Shown piece by piece: positions 16,016-22,095 of a stretch of 32,464 bases of DNA. The translations under genes and the position numbers were made by a program. Source of the stretch: Burkholderiales bacterium (GTDB lineage: Bacteria; Pseudomonadota; Gammaproteobacteria; Burkholderiales; Burkholderiaceae_C); NCBI GenBank assembly GCA_947448955.1, contig CANFPU010000025.1, positions 1 through 32,464 of the forward strand, in the 5' to 3' direction. Each line of letters opens with the position of its first letter. Position 1 is the first letter of the stretch. The notes under the pieces are model-generated. The model was not told the DNA's origin, ran no database searches, and saw only the letters and a program-made list of their open reading frames with translations.

Positions 16016-17635
16016 ATGACCTTCGACTGGAACAACCCCTACCCGACGATCCGCAGCCCACTGATGGCGCGCAATGTCGTCGCCACCTCCCAAGCCCTGG
16101 CCTCACAGGCGGGCCTGCGCATGCTGCAACAAGGCGGCAACGCGGTCGACGCAGCCATCGCTGCGGCCGCCGCGCTGACCATCGTCGAGCCGGTGTCCAA
16201 CGGCCTGGGCAGTGACAACTTCGCGATCTTGTGGGATGGCAAAGCACTGCACGGCCTGAACTCGTCAGGTGTCGCGCCAGCGGCCTGGAACCCGGGTTAC
16301 TTCCGCAAGAAATACGGCACGACCAACGGCGACAAGCTGCCGATGCGTGGCTGGGACACGGTCACCACGCCGGGCGCGGTGGCAGGCTGGGTGGCGCTGT
16401 CCGAGCGATTCGGCAAGCTTGCGTTTGCCGACTTGCTGGCACCGGCCATCGAACTGGCCGAGCGCGGCCATGGCGTGGGCGTGATCGTCGCCGACAAATG
16501 GCGCCGCGCCACGCCGCTGCTGCACGATTTGCCGGGCTTTGCTGAAGCCTTCATGCCACGCGGTCGTGCACCCGAGCCAGGCGAGCGCTTCGTGTTCTCG
16601 GCTGCCGGCGCCACACTGCGCCAGATCGCGTTGACCAAGGGCGAGACCTTTTACCGAGGCGAGATCGCCGAAAAGCTGGTGGCGCACGCCCGTGCCAACG
16701 GCGGCAGCATGACGCTGTCAGACCTGGCCAACTACCGGCCTGAATGGGTCACGCCGATCCAGAAAGACTTCGCCGGCCACACGCTGCACGAGATCCCGCC
16801 CAATGGCCAGGGCATTGCCGCGCTGATGGCGCTCGGCATGCTTGACAAGCTCGACCTCGGACGTTTCCCGGTTGACAGCGTGCAATCGCAGCACCTGCAG
16901 ATCGAGGCGATGAAACTGGCCTTTGCCGACACCTACCGATGGGTCGCCGATGCGCGCCACATGACCGAGGTCACAGCGGCCGACCTGCTGAGCGACGCCT
17001 ACCTGAGCGAACGCGCCAAGCTGATCGACCCCAGCCGGGCGATCGACTGCCAGCACGGCACGCCGCCCAAAGGCGGCACGATCTACCTGACCGCCGCCGA
17101 CGAAAGCGGCATGATGATCAGCCTGATCCAGTCCAACTACATGGGCTTTGGCAGCGGCGTCGTGGTGCCGGGCACCGGGGTCAGCCTGCAGAACCGCGGC
17201 CATGGCTTCACGCTGGACGAGACGCACCCCAACGTCGTGGCCGGCGGCAAGCGGCCCTTCCACACCATCATCCCCGGCTTCCTGACCAAGAACGGTCAGC
17301 CGCAGATGAGCTTCGGCGTGATGGGCGGCAACATGCAGCCGCAAGGCCATCTGCAGACCCTGGTGCGCATCCTGACGCACCGCCAGCAGCCCCAGGCCGC
17401 CTGTGACGCGCCGCGCTGGAAGGTCGACACCGGCTTGAGCGTCGATTTCGAGTCGACGATGGCGCCCCAGTTGGTGGCCGACCTGAAGGCGCTGGGCCAC
17501 CGCTTCGAGCCCACCGCCGACAGCTACATGGACTACGGCAGCGGCCAGTTCATTTGGAAGCTCGGTGATGACTTGGAAGACGGTTATGTCGCGGCCAGCG
17601 ACTCGCGCCGCGATGGGCACGCGGCCGGGTACTGA
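16016..17635 (+). CDS. Gamma-glutamyltransferase family hydrolase (YwrD-like)
   Basis: A 539-residue Ntn-hydrolase of the GGT family. GGNAVDAAIAAAAALTIVEP (40-59) and GSDNFAILWDG are classic large-subunit motifs. The predicted autocleavage and nucleophile residue is T355 in KGGTIYLTAADESG. In the canonical motif this Thr is followed by Thr-His; here it is followed by Ile-Tyr, as in YwrD-type GGT relatives, with GFGSGVVVPGTG and LQNRGHGF downstream. There is no signal peptide, so it should act in the cytoplasm on imported peptides, hydrolysing gamma-glutamyl or similar amide bonds. It is the last uninterrupted gene of the ABC operon. Its 3-prime end (GHAAGY, stop) is duplicated as a 21-bp repeat on the far side of the following toxin-antitoxin genes. 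Confidence 0.93.
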   Translation: MTFDWNNPYPTIRSPLMARNVVATSQALASQAGLRMLQQGGNAVDAAIAAAAALTIVEPVSNGLGSDNFAILWDGKALHGLNSSGVAPAAWNPGYFRKKYGTTNGDKLPMRGWDTVTTPGAVAGWVALSERFGKLAFADLLAPAIELAERGHGVGVIVADKWRRATPLLHDLPGFAEAFMPRGRAPEPGERFVFSAAGATLRQIALTKGETFYRGEIAEKLVAHARANGGSMTLSDLANYRPEWVTPIQKDFAGHTLHEIPPNGQGIAALMALGMLDKLDLGRFPVDSVQSQHLQIEAMKLAFADTYRWVADARHMTEVTAADLLSDAYLSERAKLIDPSRAIDCQHGTPPKGGTIYLTAADESGMMISLIQSNYMGFGSGVVVPGTGVSLQNRGHGFTLDETHPNVVAGGKRPFHTIIPGFLTKNGQPQMSFGVMGGNMQPQGHLQTLVRILTHRQQPQAACDAPRWKVDTGLSVDFESTMAPQLVADLKALGHRFEPTADSYMDYGSGQFIWKLGDDLEDGYVAASDSRRDGHAAGY

Positions 17636-17636
17636 G
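17616..17636 (+). repeat. Left copy of 21-bp direct repeat flanking toxin-antitoxin module
   Basis: The copy begins GGCACGCGGCCGGGT, has A at position 16, and ends CTGAG. It is the last codons and stop of the gamma-glutamyltransferase gene. The right copy at 18457-18477 differs by one base. Five more bases (GCCG and GA in register) match just upstream, so the original repeat may have been about 30 bp. Confidence 0.88.
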
Positions 17637-17682
17637 CAGCCGAGGCGGGCTGTGGCGCCTGGACCCGTCGTTGCCAGATCCC

Positions 17683-17710
17683 TTGTCAGGCCCTAAGATG
17701 TACATTTCAT
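17683..17710 (+). promoter_or_regulatory. Candidate sigma-70 promoter of the toxin-antitoxin operon
   Basis: TTGTCA at 17683-17688 (one mismatch to the -35 consensus), then 16 bp, then TTTCAT at 17705-17710 (four of six to the -10 consensus). The -10 lies almost exactly in the spacer between the two operator arms, so repressor binding would block it. Transcription would start about 15 bp before the antitoxin ATG. Confidence 0.5.
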
Positions 17711-17720
17711 TTGTACATCT
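17696..17720. promoter_or_regulatory. Twin TGTACA operator for antitoxin autoregulation
   Basis: A perfect inverted repeat with 9-bp arms AGATGTACA (17696-17704) and TGTACATCT (17712-17720) around a 7-bp spacer. Each arm holds a TGTACA hexamer, the core recognised by Phd/YefM-family antitoxins (known from the yefM-yoeB operator). It lies 12 bp before the antitoxin ATG and overlaps the candidate -10. Confidence 0.75.
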
Positions 17721-17731
17721 ACTGCCGCACG

Positions 17732-18013
17732 ATGCAATCCTTGCCATTTTCCGCCGCGCGCGCGCAGTTGTCTGAAGCCCTGCGCAGCTTGGAAGCCGGC
17801 GACGCGCCGATGGTGATTTCGCGGCGCGGCCAGGCGGCAGGCGTGCTGATGTCCATGGCGCAATACCGGCAATTGAGCGGCGCAGGCGCTGGGTTTTCCG
17901 AGCGGCTCACAGCTTGGCGGAACCAATACCTGCGCGAGGCAGACGCGTCGGCGGAGGCCGATCCCTTCGTCGGCTTGCGTCAGCCTGACGCGGGCCGAGA
18001 CTTCGCATGGTGA
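17732..18013 (+). CDS. Phd/YefM-family antitoxin
   Basis: A 93-residue antitoxin. The N-terminal half has the Phd/YefM pattern: LPFSAARAQLSEALRSLE, then APMVISRRGQAAGVLMSMAQY, the DNA-binding and dimerisation fold. The C-terminal half (WRNQYLREADASAEADPF) is charged and should be the disordered toxin-wrapping segment. I chose ATG 17732 rather than the in-frame TTG at 17711, because TTG lies inside the operator. The toxin gene starts at 18007, overlapping the antitoxin end by 7 bp, typical of coupled toxin-antitoxin pairs. It should repress its own promoter through the TGTACA palindrome. Confidence 0.9.
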   Translation: MQSLPFSAARAQLSEALRSLEAGDAPMVISRRGQAAGVLMSMAQYRQLSGAGAGFSERLTAWRNQYLREADASAEADPFVGLRQPDAGRDFAW

Positions 18014-18438
18014 GCCTGTCGGTCACCTGGTTGCTCGACACGAATGTGGTCTCCGAGGCGATGAAGCCGGTACCGCACCCCGGCGTGATCGCAAGTCTGG
18101 CGCGCCACGAAGCTGAACTGGCCATCGCCGCACCGGTGTGGCACGAGTTGCGCTTTGGCTGGTTGCGAATGCCTGCGGGACAGCGACGTGACGCCATCGG
18201 CCATTTCATCCAAGAAGTCGCTGGCAGCTTGCCTGTGTTGCCTTATGACGCCCAGGCCGCTCGCATCCATGCCGAATTGCGTGAGCTGCGCGAGCGATAC
18301 GGCCATCCGCTGCCGTTTGTCGACGGCCAGATCGCAGCGATTGCCATCGCCTGCGGTGCGACGCTGGTCACCCGAAACACCCGAGACTTCGAAGGGCTTG
18401 CAGGCTTGCGCTTGGCCGACTGGTTCAGTACAGCCTGA
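18007..18438 (+). CDS. vapC: PIN-domain toxin, VapC family
   Basis: A 143-residue PIN-domain ribonuclease. The metal-binding acidic residues are visible: D11 in LLDTNVVSEAMKP, E47 in WHELRFG, D106 in PFVDGQIAAIA and D127 in TRNTRDF. VapC toxins cut tRNA or rRNA when freed from antitoxin. Here the partner is of Phd/YefM rather than VapB fold, a common hybrid arrangement. The start overlaps the antitoxin by 7 bp (ATGGTGA). The acidic set is complete, so the toxin looks active. The pair sits between two copies of a 21-bp repeat, which indicates insertion into an older operon. Confidence 0.93.
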   Translation: MVSLSVTWLLDTNVVSEAMKPVPHPGVIASLARHEAELAIAAPVWHELRFGWLRMPAGQRRDAIGHFIQEVAGSLPVLPYDAQAARIHAELRELRERYGHPLPFVDGQIAAIAIACGATLVTRNTRDFEGLAGLRLADWFSTA

Positions 18439-18456
18439 AATTCGCTTGCCGAGACA

Positions 18457-18477
18457 GGCACGCGGCCGGGTTCTGAG
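18457..18477 (+). repeat. Right copy of 21-bp direct repeat flanking toxin-antitoxin module
   Basis: Same 21 bp as 17616-17636 except T for A at position 16. In the transferase frame it would read RHAAGF and stop instead of GHAAGY and stop. It ends 17 bp before the ATG of the SDR-type gene, so it plausibly marks the original end of the transferase gene directly in front of that gene. Confidence 0.88.
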
Positions 18478-18494
18478 TCCTGCATACTGCGCCC

Positions 18495-19181
18495 ATGACC
18501 TCTACCAGACTCGATGGCAAGCGGGTGTTGATCACCCAGTCACAGGACTTCATGGGCCCGGCGCTGTGCGAGGTGTTCGCACGCCTCGGCGCGACAGTGA
18601 TCGCCGACGCGCGGCCACTGGCCGACGACCCCGGCCTGCCGCGAGCTATCGTCAACGCCGCAGGCCCCATCGACGTGCTGGTGCTGCACCTGTCGCTGCC
18701 CGCACCCAGCACGCCGGCGGCCGACATCGGCGACGCCGAATGGCGCAACACCTTTGCCCACCTGGTCGACCCGATGCCCAGGCTGGTCGCGGCCGTGTTG
18801 CCACAGATGCTGGCACGCCGCCAGGGCCGCATCCTGGTGATGGGCAGCGCCGCAGCGCTGCGGGGCCAGAAGCGCAACGCCAGCTACAGCGCGGCGCGCG
18901 GCGCGCAGCTGGCCTATGCGCAGTCGGTCGGTCTGGAACTCGCGCCGCAAGGCGTGCAGCTCAATGCGATCGCACAGAACTTCGTCGACAACCCGACCTA
19001 TTACGGCGCCGAGGTGCAGGCCAACCCGCGCTTCCAGGAGCGCCTGAAGCGCGAGGTACCGCTGGGCCGGCTGGTCAGCGCCGAAGAGGATGCGCTGTTC
19101 GCCGCCTACCTGTGCAGCGACGCGGCCGCCTGTTTCGTCGGCCAGGTCTTCCCGGTCAGCGGCGGCTGGGCCCACCGCTGA
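18495..19181 (+). CDS. Halohydrin dehalogenase-like SDR-fold enzyme
   Basis: A 228-residue Rossmann-fold protein that departs from normal short-chain dehydrogenases. The glycine-rich cofactor motif is replaced by TQSQDFMG (14-21), which fits the halohydrin dehalogenase fingerprint T-x4-F-x-G. The catalytic triad reads S118, Y131, R135 (S-x12-Y-x3-R), with Arg in place of the SDR lysine, again the halohydrin dehalogenase pattern and spacing (Ser132/Tyr145/Arg149 in HheC). NFVDNPTYY (162-170) resembles the HheC region NGVDSGDSPYYY, and GQVFPVSGGW is near the C-terminus. Such enzymes convert vicinal halohydrins to epoxides and open epoxides with small anions, without NAD(P). It lies 56 bp after vapC and, before the toxin-antitoxin insertion, probably directly after the transferase gene. 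Fold is certain; dehalogenase activity is inferred from motifs. Confidence 0.78.
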   Translation: MTSTRLDGKRVLITQSQDFMGPALCEVFARLGATVIADARPLADDPGLPRAIVNAAGPIDVLVLHLSLPAPSTPAADIGDAEWRNTFAHLVDPMPRLVAAVLPQMLARRQGRILVMGSAAALRGQKRNASYSAARGAQLAYAQSVGLELAPQGVQLNAIAQNFVDNPTYYGAEVQANPRFQERLKREVPLGRLVSAEEDALFAAYLCSDAAACFVGQVFPVSGGWAHR

Positions 19182-19219
19182 GCCGCTGAGCCGCTGAGCC
19201 GCTGAGCCGCTGAGCCGCT
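19175..19219 (+). repeat. CCGCTGAG tandem repeat over a stop codon
   Basis: Five perfect 8-bp units plus CCGCT, starting in the last codons of the halohydrin dehalogenase-like gene. The gene's TGA (19179-19181) lies in unit 1, and each further unit offers another TGA at 8-bp steps. Slippage would change the downstream spacer but not the protein, because the first stop lies in the first unit. Confidence 0.93.
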
Positions 19220-19968
19220 CGCGCGATCGGACTTGTCGTCAGAGAAACAGGAACGCCGCTGCGGCGACCAGCGTGGGGCCGCTGGCGCCCAGCAAGAGGC
19301 CGCCAGCGCCGATGGACTCGTCGGCGAATCCGCGCCGCAGCAGTGCGACCCCCGCAGGATTTGGCGCATTGGCGATCACGGTCAGCCCGCCCCCTGCGAC
19401 CGCCCCGGCGACCAAAAGGTATTTGGATTCGCTGGAAATGCCTGCGATCTGTGAACCGAGGTAGGTGAGGGCTGCGTTGTCCGTGATCGCGGTGAGCCCC
19501 AGCGAGCCGACGAAGAGCGCCAGAGGTTTGAGTGTCGACACGATCGGCTGCAGCCACCAACTCTGCAGGCCACCCAGCACCACCAGCCCGGCGAGGAAGA
19601 AGGCGACCAGCAACGCCTCCTTGAGGATCAACGGACTCTGGTAGCGCTCATAGGCCTGCGTGAAACCCAAGAACATCAAGAACAACCCGAGAAAAGCCAC
19701 AGTGTGGTGGGCCATCAGCACGACGCCTGCGAGCAGCGCCAGATGCACGGCAAGAACCGTTCTTGGCACAGCCGCGTCGGGCCCTGAGTCGGCAGCATTC
19801 GACACCGCCGGGATCACGTGGCGACGGAGCACGAAGGCGCAGGCTGTCGCGTTGACGAGCACAACGATCGCGGCTTTCCAGCCGAAGGTGGCGAGCATGA
19901 AAGCGCTGTCCCATTGCCAGGTGGACGCGACCATCAGCACCGGCGGCGCAGCATAGGCTACACTCTTC

Positions 19969-19997
19969 TTGATGCGTATGGCGCCACACGCTACAAT
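19969..19997 (+). promoter_or_regulatory. Sigma-70-like promoter of higBA
   Basis: TTGATG (19969-19974) and TACAAT (19992-19997) with an ideal 17-bp spacer. The -10 matches five of six consensus bases and ends 6 bp before the higB ATG at 20004, so the transcript should begin at or next to the start codon and be leaderless or nearly so. Confidence 0.65.
19974..19991. promoter_or_regulatory. Palindromic operator inside the higBA promoter
   Basis: GCGTATGGCGCCACACGC is an 18-bp palindrome broken only at one symmetric pair (A19978/C19987), with the perfect core TGGCGCCA. It fills the spacer between the -35 and -10. HigA antitoxins repress their own promoter through such sites, so this is the likely HigA or HigBA operator. 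Confidence 0.6.
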
Positions 19998-20003
19998 TTT
20001 CCA

Positions 20004-20282
20004 ATGATCAGGACGTTCAAGCACAAGGGTATCGAGCGCCTTTTCCGGTCGGGCTCGCGGGCTGGAATACAGGCTTCACACGCCGCCCGCCTGACTCGGC
20101 AACTGTCTGCGCTTGACGCAGCAAGTGGCCCGGAAGACATGAACCGCCCTGGTTGGGACTGCCACCCGCTCAAAGGCAATCTCTCTGGGCAATGGTCTGT
20201 CAGCGTGAACGACAACTGGCGTCTGACCTTTGCATTCGAAAGCGGCGATGCCGTTCTGGTCGATTATCAGGATTACCACTGA
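20004..20282 (+). CDS. higB: HigB-family toxin (RelE superfamily)
   Basis: A 92-residue protein with typical HigB sequence: MIRTFKHKGIERLF at the start, LRTLxxL-type helix (RLTRQLSALDAA), WDCHPLKGNLSGQWSVSVNDNWRLTF and the closing VLVDYQDYH. HigB toxins cut mRNA on the ribosome. The catalytic-side residues cannot be assigned with certainty, but the conserved core is complete, so it is probably functional. ATG 20004 lies 6 bp after the -10, implying little or no leader. The antitoxin gene starts 7 bp after its stop, the reverse (toxin-first) order characteristic of hig modules. Confidence 0.94.
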   Translation: MIRTFKHKGIERLFRSGSRAGIQASHAARLTRQLSALDAASGPEDMNRPGWDCHPLKGNLSGQWSVSVNDNWRLTFAFESGDAVLVDYQDYH

Positions 20283-20289
20283 GGTTCAC

Positions 20290-20610
20290 ATGCGTTCAAT
20301 GTTCAATCCTCCTCACCCCGGTCTGACGCTGCGCGAAGACATCCTCCCGGCATTGGGACTGCAGGTGGGAGAGGCCGCCGCCCAGTTGGGTGTAGATCGC
20401 ACGACCTTGTCCAAAGTGCTCAACGCACGCGCCGCCATCAGCCCGGCGATGGCGCTGCGCATCGAGCGCTGGCTGGGGCGCGATCACGGCGGCGCCGCCG
20501 AGGTGTGGCTGGCTCAGCAGTCGGCCTACGACCTCTGGCAAGCCCGGCAGGCTTGCAAGGCGTCAAAAACACTGTCAAGCGTGAAGGCGCTGCGGTTGCA
20601 GCCGGCTTGA
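20290..20610 (+). CDS. higA: HigA-family antitoxin (XRE-type HTH)
   Basis: A 106-residue antitoxin. MFNPPHPGLTLREDILPALG is the family opening. A helix-turn-helix follows (VGEAAAQLGVDRTTLSKVLNARAAIS, about 28-53), then MALRIERWLG and WLAQQSAYDLWQAR. The C-terminus is extended and basic. The ATG at 20290 has GAGG five bases upstream and starts 7 bp after higB. The frame is open further upstream inside higB, but that extension is not family sequence. It should neutralise HigB and bind the palindrome in the promoter. Confidence 0.94.
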   Translation: MRSMFNPPHPGLTLREDILPALGLQVGEAAAQLGVDRTTLSKVLNARAAISPAMALRIERWLGRDHGGAAEVWLAQQSAYDLWQARQACKASKTLSSVKALRLQPA

Positions 20611-20682
20611 CCTCACGCAGCGGCTGTTGGAACAACGACTCTCAAGCAAATGTGGCTTTGCGGCTTGATCCCCACGGGGGGC

Positions 20683-20700
20683 GGCCGGCTTCGGCCGGCC
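20683..20700. terminator. GC hairpin with TTCG tetraloop
   Basis: GGCCGGC (20683-20689) and GCCGGCC (20694-20700) pair perfectly around TTCG, a very stable hairpin. It lies between the convergent ends of higA (20610) and the sulfatase gene (20756) and could end transcription from both sides. A T-run is missing (only TT after the plus-strand stem), so it may work as a processing or attenuating structure rather than as a classic intrinsic terminator. Confidence 0.5.
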
Positions 20701-20755
20701 TTGGGGCGCTCAAGACGCGCCATCCACTGGAGAGCCTGCGGGAACAGCGCCGGCC

Positions 20756-22084
20756 TCAGCGCTGCGGCATGTCCGCCACCCCGTAGCCCAAGCTGACGGT
20801 TGCGTCGGCGGCGATCGGCGGCATCGTCGCGGCCCAATCTTCCCAGGCTTGGCGCATCGCGGCCAGCCGCTCGGGTTCGCGCTTGGCGTGGTTGGCACGC
20901 TCGCGCTCGTCCTCAGGCAGCTTGAACAGGTATTCGTGGCCGTCGACTTGCAGGTATTTCCAGTCACCCAATCGCAGCGCGCGCTGACCGCGGTGGTTCA
21001 TGCGCCAGGCCATCGCGCGCTCGAAGGTCGCTGCGGGGTCGTGCAGCACCGGCAACAGCGAGACGCCGTCGAGCGGGTGGTCAGCATCGGCAGCCACGCC
21101 GGCAGCGGCGAGCATCGTCGCACTCCAGTCCATCGTCAGGCATGGCTGGTCGCTGACGCCGCCGGGTGCGATCACCGCCGGCCAATGCGCGATCCAGGGC
21201 ACGCGGATACCGCCTTCGGTCAGGTCCATCTTGCCGCCCACCAGCGGCCAGTTGTCTGAGAAACGCTCGCCGCCGTTGTCGCTGGTAAAAACGACCAGCG
21301 TGTCGCGATCAACCCAAGCCTGGCGCAGCGCGGCCATCACCCGGCCGATGCCCTCGTCCATCTGGTGGATCATCTTGCGGTAACGGTGGATGTTGCCGCC
21401 GTGCAGGTGGAACAAGTTGTCCTTGACTTCCTCGGCCAGCGCGGCATCGTCTCGCGTCTCCCAGGGCCAGTGCGGCGCGGTGTAGTGCAGGCTGAGGAAG
21501 AACGGTTGACCGCCGCGGGCAGGGTCCGCCACCTCGCCCAGCCATTGCACCGCGCGGTCGGTGATCAAGTCGGTCAGGTAGCCGTCTTCGTGGTGCTCTT
21601 GCTCACCCTGCCACAAGTCGTGGGTGCCGCGCGAATCGCAGTGGCTGAAGTAATCGACCCCGCCCGACATCGGGCCGAAGAAGTGCTGGTAACCCGACTT
21701 GAGCGGACTGAAGTGCGGCGGGTAGCCCAGGTGCCATTTGCCGATCAGCGCGGTGCGGTAGCCAGCGTCACGCAACAGCGAAGGCAGCGTCGGATGCTCG
21801 GGCGGCAGCCCCAGCGTCGCGCTGCCACGGCTCTTGCTGTTGATCGGCTCCTCGGCCGCGCCACGCAACCGGTACTGATAGCGCCCAGTCATCAACGCGA
21901 AGCGCGTGGGCGAGCAGACCGGTGAGTTGGCATAGCCTTGGGTGAATTTCAGGCCGGCCTTCGCCAGGCCGTCGAGGATTGGCGAGACCGGGCCGAAGTC
22001 GGCCTCGCGGCCGCCATAGCAGCCGAGGTCGGCAAAGCCCAGGTCGTCGGCGACGATGAAAACGATGTTGGGACGCTGCGCCAT
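20756..22084 (-). CDS. Arylsulfatase-type sulfatase (formylglycine type)
   Basis: A 442-residue sulfatase of the alkaline phosphatase superfamily. The N-terminal metal motif reads PNIVFIVADDLG (D13, D14), and the formylglycine signature CSPTR has C57 as the residue to be oxidised. GKWHLG and FTSDNGG carry other conserved active-site groups. There is no signal peptide, so it is probably cytoplasmic. It hydrolyses sulfate esters; the substrate is unknown. I chose ATG 22084, with GAAGG about 9 bases upstream, over the TTG at 22099 that overlaps the previous stop. It follows the Bug/TctC binding-protein gene by 11 bp, so the two are co-transcribed, suggesting uptake and desulfation of the same organic compound. 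The formylglycine-generating enzyme is not encoded in the window. Confidence 0.93.
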   Translation of the reverse strand: MAQRPNIVFIVADDLGFADLGCYGGREADFGPVSPILDGLAKAGLKFTQGYANSPVCSPTRFALMTGRYQYRLRGAAEEPINSKSRGSATLGLPPEHPTLPSLLRDAGYRTALIGKWHLGYPPHFSPLKSGYQHFFGPMSGGVDYFSHCDSRGTHDLWQGEQEHHEDGYLTDLITDRAVQWLGEVADPARGGQPFFLSLHYTAPHWPWETRDDAALAEEVKDNLFHLHGGNIHRYRKMIHQMDEGIGRVMAALRQAWVDRDTLVVFTSDNGGERFSDNWPLVGGKMDLTEGGIRVPWIAHWPAVIAPGGVSDQPCLTMDWSATMLAAAGVAADADHPLDGVSLLPVLHDPAATFERAMAWRMNHRGQRALRLGDWKYLQVDGHEYLFKLPEDERERANHAKREPERLAAMRQAWEDWAATMPPIAADATVSLGYGVADMPQR

Positions 22085-22095
22085 GTCTTGTGCCT

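Larger units (their letters stand above)
19239..20024 (-). pseudogene. 5-prime-truncated Na+/H+ antiporter-like gene
   Basis: A 261-codon frame whose product matches the C-terminal part of the putative Na+/H+ antiporter family (Na_H_antiport_3 type): YAAPPVLMVAS, six or so hydrophobic helices, TAITDNAALTYLGSQI, the family hallmark LTVIANAPNPAG and the closing LLLGASGPTLVAAAAFLFL. Full members are about 420 residues and have further N-terminal helices, which are absent here. Family-like sequence stops near 19975. The codons before it (to 20024) are antisense to the higBA promoter and start of higB and look unrelated. The higBA module therefore marks the breakpoint. The remainder contains no frameshift, so the loss may be recent. 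An active shortened protein is unlikely. Confidence 0.72.
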
